Positions 53,817 through 62,982 of a stretch of DNA of 64,000 bases are shown here, one piece after another. A program made the translations under genes and the position numbers. Position 1 is the stretch's first letter. Every line of letters starts with the position of its first letter. The stretch comes from Ponticaulis sp. (GTDB lineage Bacteria > Pseudomonadota > Alphaproteobacteria > Caulobacterales > Hyphomonadaceae): NCBI GenBank assembly GCA_002723155.1, contig PBNO01000006.1:834438-898437 (forward strand), given 5' to 3'. A model generated the notes under the pieces. It did no database searches. It had not been told where the DNA came from and was given only the letters and a program-made list of their open reading frames with translations.

Positions 53817-54380
53817 GTGAAAGCTTCAGCGAACAGCGCGTTCAAAGCCATGATCACGGCGGCAGGAGCCGGTCTCTGCCTGTCTCTCATCGGGACGTCT
53901 TTTGCCCAGGAGCGTCTGCCCGTGCGCGGCGGAAACGGCCTGAACGAAGACCGCGCTGGCGCAACATTCCTGAAGTCTGGCGCGATGATCTTTATCGCGT
54001 TCGACCGGAACCTCGATCTCGAAATCACGCATGACGAGATTGAAGCAGGCGCACGCCTTGCCTTTCGCAATGCCGATCAGGACGGAAATGGAGTTCTGAC
54101 ACCCATCGAGCAACGCAACTGGGCCGCCCGCTTTGCTGGCGAAAATGACGTAATTGCCAATCCACGCCTGTTTCCTGCTGCGACGCCCAATCAGGTGACT
54201 GAAGACGAATTTGTTCAGGGCATGCTGACCCTGTCACAGCGTTTTGAGAATGATGAAGGTCGCATCATGTTTGAAACCCTGACTCTCGGGCCGGGTCGTG
54301 AACGCGGTGATCGTGAAAATGGCGGCGCAGATCGTCTGCTTCGTCCGAATATCGCAGACCGTAGCGGCGCGAACCGCTAA
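53817..54380 (+). CDS. secreted EF-hand domain protein
   Basis: 187 residues from GTG 53817, with GGAG 7 nt upstream. Signal peptide region MKASANSAFKAMITAAGAGL...SFAQ. Two EF-hand loops: DRNLDLEITHDE (first, degenerate) and DQDGNGVLTPIE (D-x-D-x-N-G-x-L-x12E, canonical). The C-terminus is Arg/Gly/Asn-rich and probably disordered. Probable calcium-binding periplasmic protein; partner unknown. Convergent with the HPr gene. Confidence 0.8.
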   Translation: MKASANSAFKAMITAAGAGLCLSLIGTSFAQERLPVRGGNGLNEDRAGATFLKSGAMIFIAFDRNLDLEITHDEIEAGARLAFRNADQDGNGVLTPIEQRNWAARFAGENDVIANPRLFPAATPNQVTEDEFVQGMLTLSQRFENDEGRIMFETLTLGPGRERGDRENGGADRLLRPNIADRSGANR

Positions 54381-54389
54381 GCCTTCAGC

Positions 54390-54662
54390 CTAGCACTCTT
54401 CGCCAAAGCGGTTGTTCACCAGATCAATCAGAGCCTGAACAGCGGCTTCGGCGTCTTCGCCAGTGGCAGAAATTTCAATCTCATAGCCCTTACCCGCGCC
54501 AAGCGAGAGCAACTCTATGATGGATTTTCCATCGGCTTCCATACCGGCGCGTGAGACCTGAATGTTTGAAGTAAATTCCTGCGCTGTTCGCGAGAATGCC
54601 GCCGAGGCCCGTGCATGCAGGCCCTTCTGGTTACATATCTCAACAACACGCGTACAGGACAT
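54390..54662 (-). CDS. ptsH: HPr-family phosphocarrier protein
   Basis: 90 residues. Active His16 in NQKGLHARASAAF and the regulatory Ser47 in DGKSIIELLSLGAGKG. In alphaproteobacteria HPr belongs to the regulatory PTS with EI-Ntr, not sugar uptake. It lies 8 bp downstream of EIIA-Man. The HPr kinase gene that would phosphorylate the Ser is not found here. Confidence 0.93.
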   Translation of the reverse strand: MSCTRVVEICNQKGLHARASAAFSRTAQEFTSNIQVSRAGMEADGKSIIELLSLGAGKGYEIEISATGEDAEAAVQALIDLVNNRFGEEC

Positions 54663-54670
54663 TTCAAACT

Positions 54671-55075
54671 CTACTGGGATCGGACTAACACCTTCGATGC
54701 GATGGAAATATATTTGCGGGCCGCTTCCTGAGCCGCCTCGGCCGCTTCCTGCATGGACATACGTTCGCGAACTTCGGCCAGCTTGATCAGCATTGGCAGG
54801 TTCACACCGGCAATAACTTCAATCTTGCCCTGCCCCATGACGGAAATTGCAAGATTGGACGGCGTACCACCGAACATGTCTGTCAGAAGAATAACACCGT
54901 CGCCATCATCACAGGCTTCGGCTGTTTCCAGAATCTGAGTGCGACGTGCATCCATATCGTCATCTGGCTCGATTGAAATCGACCGGAAACGACGCTGCTC
55001 GCCCACGACGTGCTCTGTTGCTGCAACAAGCTCACGTGCGAGTTTTCCGTGACTGACCACCACGACACCGATCAT
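54671..55075 (-). CDS. PTS EIIA component, mannose type (regulatory PTS)
   Basis: 134 residues. IGVVVVSHGKLARELV carries the phospho-His9. GVILLTDMFGGTPSNLAIS and VIAGVNLPMLIKLAEVRE are typical EIIA-Man segments. Without IIB/C/D it acts as a regulatory acceptor from HPr, as in ChvG/ChvI-linked clusters of rhizobia and Caulobacter. Operon with ptsH. Confidence 0.92.
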   Translation of the reverse strand: MIGVVVVSHGKLARELVAATEHVVGEQRRFRSISIEPDDDMDARRTQILETAEACDDGDGVILLTDMFGGTPSNLAISVMGQGKIEVIAGVNLPMLIKLAEVRERMSMQEAAEAAQEAARKYISIASKVLVRSQ

Positions 55076-55239
55076 GGGAAACCTTTCAACCGACTAAACG
55101 ACAAGAGTGAGGTCAGACAATTCCACTTGGCAAGGGGGTTTTTGCAATTGCAGCATCGTTAATCAGAAAAACCGGCATATCGGGCGACCAGTTTTTTCAA
55201 CATGTGTCGAAATTGCGACATGGGATGATCGCGTCAGCC

Positions 55240-56808
55240 CTAAAGCTGAGCCGGCAATACCACGACAAAGCGCGCGCCCAGCACCTTGCCTTCCGAGTCT
55301 TCACGGTTTTCCGCCGTCACGGTGCCGCGATGGCTTTCTACGATCTGCGCCACGATGGACAGGCCCAGCCCTGAATTCAGGCCAAATTTCGTACCCGCGG
55401 GACGGTCCGTATAGAAACGCTCGAAAATCTTCTCGAGCTTGCCGTCCGGAATACCCGGGCCTTCATCCTCAACAGTGATTTCGACAGAGGCGCGTCCACG
55501 GACCGCCATTGTGCGACCGCGAACAATGACTTGCCCATCTTCCGGGGAGAACGACCGCGCATTCTCAATGAGGTTTCTGAACACCTGTCCAAGCGCCCCA
55601 TCACGCCCCAGGACAATCAGATCTCCGCTATCTTCGTCGCGCTCGAAACGCACACGTGGATCACCTTCATTACGGATCGCATCATAGGTTTCTGTGAGAT
55701 CGGTCAGAAGCTGACCGAGATCGACTGAGGTATTCGGGAGACGTGCCGTTTCCGCCTCAAGACGTGTCGCGTTGGAAATGTCAGTAATCAGACGATCAAG
55801 GCGGCGCACATCCGAAGCAATCACTTTGCGCAGTTTCTCGCGCGCTTCCGGGTCCGTCACACGTTCAGACGTTTCAACAGCGCTACGAATAGAGGTGAGA
55901 GGGTTTTTCAGCTCATGCGCAACGTCCGCAGCAAACGCCTCGTTGGCGACGATCCGGTCAAACAGCGCAGCCGTCATCCCTTCCAGGGAATCCGCCAGCT
56001 CGCCAATCTCGTCCTTACGGCTGGTAAGCGCTGGCAGCTCGATTTTTTCCGCTGCGCCAGACCCGACACGGTCGGCAGCAAGCGCGAGACGCCTGAGCGG
56101 ACGCGCAATCATTATGGCGAGGAGTGCAGAGGAAAGAAGCGACACAATGATCGCAACGGCAATAAAGGGCAGAAGCGCAGCGCGTTCGCGGCGCACAATT
56201 GTATCGACATCGCTGGCTTCGATCGTCAGAACCCCGACGACTGCTGACACGTGCTGGATAGGCAGCGACACAGACACAACGCGCTGGCCGTCATCGGTAA
56301 TGCGCTCGCCCGAGACGCGCTCACCAGACAAAGCCTCATTCAGCTCGTCTTCAAAAGTGCCCGGCTGCAGGAGAGACTCCCGCGCGCTCGATTGAAGCCA
56401 GCGCCCAATGCTATCCATGAAACCGGATACACCGCCGACAAAACTCTCGAACATATTGGGCTCGTCCAGCGCGCCGAGCGCGAATTCATCCACCCTGTCG
56501 GAAAGCAAGTTATAATCGCCGACCATCTCGCTATCGGCATTGTATATGCGGGCCTGAATAGTGGATGGCAGCTCCAGACGTTTCAGAATGCGTCGCGCAT
56601 TTACCTCAATCAGTTCCGGCTCCGGATCACCCACGGTCGCGCCTTCAGCCAATACCGAGACGATCAGGTCACCCTGCGTATTGAGGCTGTCTATCCGCGC
56701 CTGCACCAGACCCACACGCATCTCGTTCAGCACGAGCGCGCCAATGATCAGAACGAGCAGACCCGCGAGATTGGAGGCAAAGATCAGCCTCGCAATCCGC
56801 GAGTTCAC
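55240..56808 (-). CDS. chvG: ChvG-type sensor histidine kinase
   Basis: 522 residues from GTG 56808. TM1 ~8-30, periplasmic stimulus domain ~31-210 (LSSDRV-type ChvG region: AEGATVGDPEPELIEVNARRIL, YNLLSDRVDEF), TM2 ~212-235, HAMP, HisKA with His298 in AADVAHELKNPLTSIRSA, and HATPase with NLIENARSFSPEDG, DEGPGIPDG and SGLGLSIV. The ChvG/ExoS family senses acid or cell-wall stress. It starts 31 bp after the chvI stop. The N-terminus is shorter than in rhizobia. Confidence 0.92.
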   Translation of the reverse strand: MNSRIARLIFASNLAGLLVLIIGALVLNEMRVGLVQARIDSLNTQGDLIVSVLAEGATVGDPEPELIEVNARRILKRLELPSTIQARIYNADSEMVGDYNLLSDRVDEFALGALDEPNMFESFVGGVSGFMDSIGRWLQSSARESLLQPGTFEDELNEALSGERVSGERITDDGQRVVSVSLPIQHVSAVVGVLTIEASDVDTIVRRERAALLPFIAVAIIVSLLSSALLAIMIARPLRRLALAADRVGSGAAEKIELPALTSRKDEIGELADSLEGMTAALFDRIVANEAFAADVAHELKNPLTSIRSAVETSERVTDPEAREKLRKVIASDVRRLDRLITDISNATRLEAETARLPNTSVDLGQLLTDLTETYDAIRNEGDPRVRFERDEDSGDLIVLGRDGALGQVFRNLIENARSFSPEDGQVIVRGRTMAVRGRASVEITVEDEGPGIPDGKLEKIFERFYTDRPAGTKFGLNSGLGLSIVAQIVESHRGTVTAENREDSEGKVLGARFVVVLPAQL

Positions 56809-56839
56809 AAAAGTCCGCGATTTTCGCTGAGCCGACAGG

Positions 56840-57529
56840 CTAGCTCTCCTTATAGCGGTATCCGACGCCGTAGAGCGTTTCGATCGCGTCGAACTCGCCG
56901 TCTACTTCACGGAACTTCTTCCGCAGGCGTTTGATATGGCTATCGATTGTACGGTCATCGACATAGATCTGGTCATCATAAGCCGCATCCATGAGCTGGT
57001 CGCGGTTTTTAACAAAACCCGGACGTTGAGCCAGCGCCAGAAGGATGAGGAACTCAGTCACCGTCAGGCGGACCGGCTCACCATCCCATGAACAGACATG
57101 GCGGTTCGGATCGAGCACGAGGCGGCCACGTACGATCGGCTTCTGATCGCCCTCAACCTCAACCGCGCCGCGTGAGCGACGAAGAACGGCCTTAACGCGC
57201 TCTGACAGAAGACGGTTGGAACAAGGCTTACGCACGAAATCGTCAGCGCCGATGTTGAAACCGATTACCTCGTCGATTTCTTCATCTTTCGATGTCAGAA
57301 AAATAACCGGAATGTCCGAGGTCTGACGCAGACGACGCAGAACTTCCATACCGTCCATCTTTGGCATTTTCACATCAAGAACAACCAGATCAGGCGGTGT
57401 CTCGGTGAGAGCCGTCAACGCCGTCTGCCCGTCATGATATGTACGGACCTTATACCCTTCCGCCTCAAAAAACATTTTGAGGGATTCAACGATGTTCTCG
57501 TCATCGTCCACTAATGCCAGCGTAGCCAT
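56840..57529 (-). CDS. chvI: ChvI response regulator (OmpR family)
   Basis: 229 residues from ATG 57529 behind AAGGAG. Receiver [22 protein letters not shown] with phospho-Asp52 in [65 protein letters not shown]; winged helix [35 protein letters not shown] and the end YGVGYRYKE. Controls envelope and stress genes with ChvG. In Caulobacter it activates the sRNA ChvR; no such gene is seen here. Confidence 0.95.
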   Translation of the reverse strand: MATLALVDDDENIVESLKMFFEAEGYKVRTYHDGQTALTALTETPPDLVVLDVKMPKMDGMEVLRRLRQTSDIPVIFLTSKDEEIDEVIGFNIGADDFVRKPCSNRLLSERVKAVLRRSRGAVEVEGDQKPIVRGRLVLDPNRHVCSWDGEPVRLTVTEFLILLALAQRPGFVKNRDQLMDAAYDDQIYVDDRTIDSHIKRLRKKFREVDGEFDAIETLYGVGYRYKES

Positions 57530-57670
57530 CCCAGCTCCTTCTCTATGCCGTCCCAGGCGCTCGTCGTTCTTTAACAAGACCATAACGGGGAAACTACAAC
57601 CTTTAAAGGCGACTTTCATGTGACCTTAAGCGGACAGGAGTATGATAATCCCTTAAAAAGCAGGTGGGTT

Positions 57671-59380
57671 ATGGGCGGTCGCGAAACACATTTCGAACTT
57701 TTTCTGAGAAAATCGCCCAAAGCGAGCTGGGCATTGGTCGATGCGATTCCGAATCGCCAGAAAGCCATTGAGCGCGCAAACGCTTTTCTTAAGAGCCATC
57801 CGCAAGGTGGCGTGAAGGTTATGAAGGAAGAGCGCAAAGGCGCAAATGGTGATTATATCGCCATTCTTGTTGCTGCGCTGGGCGACTGTGAAGAGCCGCG
57901 CAAGCGGCCATCTCGCACCTTCATTCCGCAACAGACGTCTTCATGTGTATCTGCAGGCGACCTTCGCAAAGTCTCGGCACGCAAAACCTATCTGGAAGTC
58001 ATTCCGCGCTTCCTTGAACGCCACCGCGTTCTGCCGGGCGAGCTGATCTATCGAACGGACCTTCTGGAAATTCTGGAAAGCTCCGGCTCTGAAATCACGC
58101 AAGCTATTCAGCGTGTCGCGATCGCGCGTGCGGGCGAAGAAAGCCTGCATGCGATTGCGCGCCAATTGCACGAACTGGTCAATCAGGGCGTCAACAGCAT
58201 CTTCAAAGAGAAGAAAGCCGGACGCTTTGTGAAATACGAAGGCACGCTCGACGACGTCGTGAAGAAATGCCGTCAAAAGCCAAACCTCCTGACCGCCTTC
58301 AAGTCCGCTCTGGCAGACCGGCTCATGCGTGAGACGAGCTGGCCTAAAAAGCTGACCGGCCTTGTCGAGATCTGGAAAGAGGCCGAAACGCTTGAAGAAG
58401 CTGATCGAAAATTCGTCAACGAAGTCCTGACAGATTACTTCTCCGAGTGGATCGATACCCCGGGTGCAGTGAGCGCCATTCTGGGCGAGACGCAAAACAC
58501 TGGCGAAGTTGTCGACCGCCTGATCGGCGTACTTGAGCCCCGCCCTGACAGACGTAATACACGTGACCCGCTCCATGATCTGCCTCATGCGCAAGCGCTC
58601 GCTGAGGCAGTCCAGCTGGGCCTTTTGCCGACGGCGTCACAGACAATCGTATCGCGAATTTTCGAGCATATCGGCTCAAACCACCGCCTTTATGAGAAAT
58701 GCCTGCTGACCGAATTCAACATGCTGAAGGATTTCGGTGACCGCCTTGTCAAAATCATGAAATCCAACCGCCACGCAGAAATGTATGACTCTTTCTGCGC
58801 ACGCTCCAAGCGCCTCATGTCGACGGACACGGTTGACGGCTATCTGGAGCGGTTTGAAATTCTGGATCGTCCGATGCAGCTCCTCAAATTGCAGGATAAT
58901 CTCGTTGGCTACGATGCCCGCACGAAAATGATTACACTGCTACGTGGCATGATCGGTCAGCCACGCTTCGAAGAAGCGGTCATGAACAATGACGGACGGC
59001 ATGTGCAGGTTCTAATGACGCTACGCGCGACGCAAGCCGCGCTTTTAAAATCCGACCTGCCTGAGGCAGAGCGTATTCATGGTGCGCAGGATTTAGACGC
59101 TCTCGGCGTCCGCCTGATTTCGAATGCCAAGCTGTTCCCGTCGGTCGCCCGCAAGGCTGGCTCTCCGGCTCTGGCGGCAGTTGCGCTATTCCGCCTTGCC
59201 GCCGAGGCGCTTCCGAAGGGGCAGAGCTCGACACTGGCCGCCATGTCCGCGACTAAAATGCTGAAAGAGCAGGACGCACGCGAAGCGCTGAAAACCAACC
59301 CTGACCTTAGCCGGATGCTACGCGAACTGTCTCAGGCAGCCCGCGCCGCCACGGAACTCCCTAAAGCCTCTGAAGGCTGA
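57671..59380 (+). CDS. large hypothetical protein divergent from chvI
   Basis: 569 residues from ATG 57671 (MGGRETHFELFLRKSPKASW); GTG 57620 is in frame upstream. N-terminal ~70 residues are a small alpha/beta module (ERANAFLKSHPQGGVKVMKEERKG...GDYIAILVAALGD). The remaining ~480 are almost wholly helical, with repeated LxxLLE/helix patterns. No signal peptide, no TM, no catalytic motif. Probably conserved in Caulobacterales; function unknown. Its stop abuts the TlpA-like stop. Confidence 0.78.
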   Translation: MGGRETHFELFLRKSPKASWALVDAIPNRQKAIERANAFLKSHPQGGVKVMKEERKGANGDYIAILVAALGDCEEPRKRPSRTFIPQQTSSCVSAGDLRKVSARKTYLEVIPRFLERHRVLPGELIYRTDLLEILESSGSEITQAIQRVAIARAGEESLHAIARQLHELVNQGVNSIFKEKKAGRFVKYEGTLDDVVKKCRQKPNLLTAFKSALADRLMRETSWPKKLTGLVEIWKEAETLEEADRKFVNEVLTDYFSEWIDTPGAVSAILGETQNTGEVVDRLIGVLEPRPDRRNTRDPLHDLPHAQALAEAVQLGLLPTASQTIVSRIFEHIGSNHRLYEKCLLTEFNMLKDFGDRLVKIMKSNRHAEMYDSFCARSKRLMSTDTVDGYLERFEILDRPMQLLKLQDNLVGYDARTKMITLLRGMIGQPRFEEAVMNNDGRHVQVLMTLRATQAALLKSDLPEAERIHGAQDLDALGVRLISNAKLFPSVARKAGSPALAAVALFRLAAEALPKGQSSTLAAMSATKMLKEQDAREALKTNPDLSRMLRELSQAARAATELPKASEG

Positions 59381-59965
59381 TCAGCCGACCAGCGCCCGGA
59401 ACAGTTCCAGAGCTTCGTCCGATGCCCAGTCCGTGTCGCCCTCAAAACGGGCGACTTCCCGGCCATTCCGGTCGTAAATGACTGTGCTTGGAAACCCGCC
59501 AATGTAAGAGTCGAACATAACGCCGCGCTCAGCATCGCCATAGAAATCGAGTGCGCCGTCTGTCAGCTCTTCGAGGCGCTCGCGTGCCATCGGGTAGTCA
59601 CCGACACGATCAAAAGACAGAGGCATAACAAGAAGATCGCTCTCGTCGAATTCGTTCTGCAGAGCGGCAAGCGTTGGCATTTCCAAAACACAAGGCGCAC
59701 AGGTCGTGCCCCAAAAGTTCACGACCAGAATACGCCCTGTATAGTCTGCCAGCGTCGCCGTGGATCCGTCAGGCGCCTGAAACTCGGCCTCCGAAATCGG
59801 TTCGCCTGCGCGTTGGAACTGAAGGCGGGACATCTCCCCGACCGCGTAAGACTGGATGCCTTCGCGCGTAACATTCGGTGATGCTGCGGAAAACCAGGCA
59901 TAGACAAATGCGCCAAGCCCGATCAAAAGCATTAGCGGAATTCCTATACGTGTGAGTTTTGTCAT
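59381..59965 (-). CDS. TlpA-like thiol:disulfide interchange protein
   Basis: 194 residues from ATG 59965 with GAGG upstream. N-terminal anchor IGIPLMLLIGLGAFVYAWF. Thioredoxin domain with active site WGTTCAPCVLEMP and cis-Pro in GGFPSTVIYDRNG. Redox-active periplasmic protein, for cytochrome maturation or Cys reduction. Divergent from argH, a neighbourhood common in alphaproteobacteria. Confidence 0.9.
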   Translation of the reverse strand: MTKLTRIGIPLMLLIGLGAFVYAWFSAASPNVTREGIQSYAVGEMSRLQFQRAGEPISEAEFQAPDGSTATLADYTGRILVVNFWGTTCAPCVLEMPTLAALQNEFDESDLLVMPLSFDRVGDYPMARERLEELTDGALDFYGDAERGVMFDSYIGGFPSTVIYDRNGREVARFEGDTDWASDEALELFRALVG

Positions 59966-60003
59966 TACAGGCCTCATTCGTTGCAACGTAAGAGATAGTA
60001 ATT

Positions 60004-61401
60004 ATGGCCAAAAAGCCAGCCTCCGGTCAGGAAATGTGGGGCGGACGTTTCGCCGCCAAGCCCGATGAAGTGATGGAAGCAATCAATGCGAGCATTGATG
60101 TCGACAAGCGCATGGCCGCTGAAGACATTCAGGGCTCACGCGCCCATGTGCGCATGCTGGCCGATAGCAAGATCGTCTCTGATACCGACCGCGACGCCAT
60201 TCTGGAAGGCCTTGATCAGGTGGAGCAGGAAATTGCCGGTGGCGACTTCCCATTCCGCAAAGACCTTGAAGACATTCACATGAATATCGAGGCGCGCCTG
60301 AAGGAAATTATCGGTGAGCCAGCCGGACGCCTTCACACGGCGCGTTCCCGCAATGATCAGGTCGCAACGGATTTTCGCCTCTGGACACGTCAGGCGCTGC
60401 AAACCCGCGCCGACCAGACGCGCGGCCTTATGGAAGCCCTGCTGGAACAGGCTGACCTTCACGCTGATACCGTCATGCCGGGCTTCACCCACCTTCAGAC
60501 GGCGCAGCCGGTCACATTCGGTCACCATCTTATGGCCTATGTCGAAATGTTCTCGCGCGACCGGTCCCGCTTTCTAGACTGTCAGGACCGAATGAATGAA
60601 AGCCCGCTTGGCGCAGCCGCGCTCGCTGGTACGGGCTTCCCGATCGACCGCCAGAAAACAGCCGCCGACCTTGGCTTTAAAGCACCAATGGCAAACTCTC
60701 TCGACGCCGTATCTGCGCGCGATTTTGCGGTTGAGGCGGTATCTGCATGCTCAATCTGCGCCATGCATCTTTCCCGCCTGGCAGAAGAGATTGTGATCTG
60801 GGCGTCTGCACAGTTCCACTTCGTGCGCCTGTCAGATGCCTGGTCTACTGGCTCATCCATCATGCCGCAAAAGCGTAATCCGGACGCAGCCGAGCTGGTG
60901 CGCGCGAAAACGGGCCGCATTTACGGCGCGCTTCAGGCGCTGCTGACGGTCCTGAAAGGCCTGCCGCTCGCCTATTCCAAAGACATGCAGGAAGATAAGG
61001 AACTCACCTTCCTCGCTTTTGATGCGCTGGACCTCTGCCTTGCCTCCATGACCGGCATGGTTTCCAGCTGGACGGTAGACAAACCAGCCATGCGGGCTGC
61101 GGCGGCGCACGGCTTCTCTACCGCGACAGACCTTGCAGATTACCTCGTCCGCGAGCTTGGCCTTCCGTTCCGCGAGGCACACCATGTAACCGGCGCGACC
61201 GTAAAACTGGCTGAAGACAAAGGCTGTGATCTGGCTGAGCTTTCCATTGATGATCTCAAATCGATTGAGCCGCGCCTTACTGATGCCGTATATTCGGTTC
61301 TGACTGTTGAGGCATCAGTCAATTCGCGCCAGAGTTATGGCGGAACATCGCCGGTTCGCGTGCGCGAACAGGTCAGCCGCTGGAAGGAGCTTCTCTCATG
61401 A
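60004..61401 (+). CDS. argH: argininosuccinate lyase
   Basis: 465 residues, family length. [71 protein letters not shown], and the signature [22 protein letters not shown] with the catalytic Ser. Final step of arginine synthesis: argininosuccinate to arginine and fumarate. It overlaps the next start by 4 nt (ATGA). Confidence 0.97.
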   Translation: MAKKPASGQEMWGGRFAAKPDEVMEAINASIDVDKRMAAEDIQGSRAHVRMLADSKIVSDTDRDAILEGLDQVEQEIAGGDFPFRKDLEDIHMNIEARLKEIIGEPAGRLHTARSRNDQVATDFRLWTRQALQTRADQTRGLMEALLEQADLHADTVMPGFTHLQTAQPVTFGHHLMAYVEMFSRDRSRFLDCQDRMNESPLGAAALAGTGFPIDRQKTAADLGFKAPMANSLDAVSARDFAVEAVSACSICAMHLSRLAEEIVIWASAQFHFVRLSDAWSTGSSIMPQKRNPDAAELVRAKTGRIYGALQALLTVLKGLPLAYSKDMQEDKELTFLAFDALDLCLASMTGMVSSWTVDKPAMRAAAAHGFSTATDLADYLVRELGLPFREAHHVTGATVKLAEDKGCDLAELSIDDLKSIEPRLTDAVYSVLTVEASVNSRQSYGGTSPVRVREQVSRWKELLS

Positions 61402-61706
61402 AACGCATCGCCCTGATCCCTGCTTTCATCGCACTTGCAGGCCTGTCTGCCTGCGGCCTTCGCGGCGAACTGGAACGTCCGGACCCGCTATGGGGTGAAC
61501 CGGAAGCGACAATCCAGGAAGAAGCAAGCGCTGAGCCTGAACTACGCCCGCGCAATGAAGAGCCACAACGCCTGGCTGGAACTTCATATGTGGACCCTGA
61601 AACCGGTCGCACAATCTGGGTTGAGAATGAAGGCGGCGGCTATGCACCGCTCGCGTCACCAACGACCACCATTCAGGAAGAAGAGCTTCCGCCTCTAGCA
61701 GAATAG
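61398..61706 (+). CDS. LptM-like short lipoprotein
   Basis: 102 residues. Lipobox LSAC with [29 protein letters not shown] matches the LptM N-terminal pattern (CG-x-G-x-L-x-P) by which LptM aids LptD maturation in enterobacteria. The rest is Pro/Glu-rich and disordered, longer than E. coli LptM. Translationally coupled to argH and 10 bp before lysA, the usual alphaproteobacterial order. Confidence 0.82.
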   Translation: MKRIALIPAFIALAGLSACGLRGELERPDPLWGEPEATIQEEASAEPELRPRNEEPQRLAGTSYVDPETGRTIWVENEGGGYAPLASPTTTIQEEELPPLAE

Positions 61707-61716
61707 CTGATCCCAA

Positions 61717-62982
61717 ATGCACCATTTTGAATACCGCGACAGTGTTCTGCACTGTGAAGACATTTCCGTGTCTGACATCGCAGAACGCTTTGGCACACCA
61801 GTTTACATTTACTCGTCCGCGACGCTGACCCGGCACTACAAGGTGCTGGCCGATGCGTTTAAAGACCAGCCATGCCTCATCGCCTATGCGATGAAGGCCA
61901 ACAGCAATCAGGCTGTTCTGGCGACGCTGGCCGCGCTCGGCTCTGGCGCTGATGTTGTGTCTGGCGGCGAGATGAAACGCGCAATGGCCGCGGGTATTCC
62001 GGCAAACAAGATCGTATTCTCCGGTGTTGCCAAATCCCGCACGGATATTCTCGATGCGCTTGAAGCCGGCATCCACCAGTTCAACGTGGAATCCCTGCCA
62101 GAGCTTCATCGCATTTCAGAGCTGGCAAGCGCGAATGGCTACACGGCCGATATCGCGTTTCGTATCAATCCGCACGTCGAAGCGGGCGGTCACGCCAACA
62201 TCTCGACAGGCGGCGCCGAGCACAAATTCGGCATTGCATGGCATGAAGGCAAAGACTTTTATGCGCTTGCCCAGTCACTGCCGGGCATCAATGTCTGCGG
62301 CGTAGACGTCCATATTGGCAGTCAGATCACCAATCTCGCTCCACTGCGTGCCGCGTTTGAAAAAGTGGTCGGCCTTGTACGTGATCTTCGCGCGGCAGGT
62401 GTTCCGATCACACGTATGGACCTTGGCGGCGGTCTTGGCATTCCATACCGCGAAGGCGACGAACCGGCCACACCTGCAGAATATGCAGCCATGGTACGCG
62501 AAGTGCTCGGCGATCTCGATGTAGAAGTCATTCTTGAGCCGGGCCGGATGATCGCTGGCAATGCAGGTATTTTCGTCTCCCGCGTCGAATACATCAAAGA
62601 ACGCGATGGCCGACGTTTCGCCATTCTCGACGCAGGCATGAACGATTTGATGCGCCCTGCGCTCTATCAGGCTGTTCACGAGATGAAACCGGTTGTTCGC
62701 TCTGAAGAGCGCGCTACACTGGACTATGACATTGTCGGGCCCATTTGTGAGAGTACAGACCGTTTCGCAAAGAACTATCCGGCGCAGGAAATGAAAGAGG
62801 GAGACCTCGTCGCCTTCATGTCTGCTGGCGCTTACGGAGCTGTAATGTCAAATCAGTACAACACACGCCCAATGTGTGCTGAAGTGCTGGTGAACGGGGA
62901 CAAGGTCGCGCTGATCCGCACCCCGCCGACATTTGAAGAGATGATAGCGAGTGAAACTGTACCGGAGTGGCTGAAAACCTGA
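61717..62982 (+). CDS. lysA: diaminopimelate decarboxylase
   Basis: 421 residues. PLP-Lys in LIAYAMKANSNQAVL, phosphate/glycine loops SGGEMKRAMAAGI and MDLGGGLGIPYREGD, VILEPGRMIAGNAG, catalytic Cys in VGPICESTDRF. Barrel N-terminal and beta C-terminal domains of fold type III. Makes L-lysine from meso-DAP. Its 3' end overlaps the next gene by 16 nt. Confidence 0.97.
   Translation: MHHFEYRDSVLHCEDISVSDIAERFGTPVYIYSSATLTRHYKVLADAFKDQPCLIAYAMKANSNQAVLATLAALGSGADVVSGGEMKRAMAAGIPANKIVFSGVAKSRTDILDALEAGIHQFNVESLPELHRISELASANGYTADIAFRINPHVEAGGHANISTGGAEHKFGIAWHEGKDFYALAQSLPGINVCGVDVHIGSQITNLAPLRAAFEKVVGLVRDLRAAGVPITRMDLGGGLGIPYREGDEPATPAEYAAMVREVLGDLDVEVILEPGRMIAGNAGIFVSRVEYIKERDGRRFAILDAGMNDLMRPALYQAVHEMKPVVRSEERATLDYDIVGPICESTDRFAKNYPAQEMKEGDLVAFMSAGAYGAVMSNQYNTRPMCAEVLVNGDKVALIRTPPTFEEMIASETVPEWLKT

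Noticed and set aside
55076-55239. Possible hprK remnant between EIIA-Man and chvG
   Set aside because: Translation of the gap in all minus-strand frames shows no Walker-type or HprK signature; it looks like promoter DNA.
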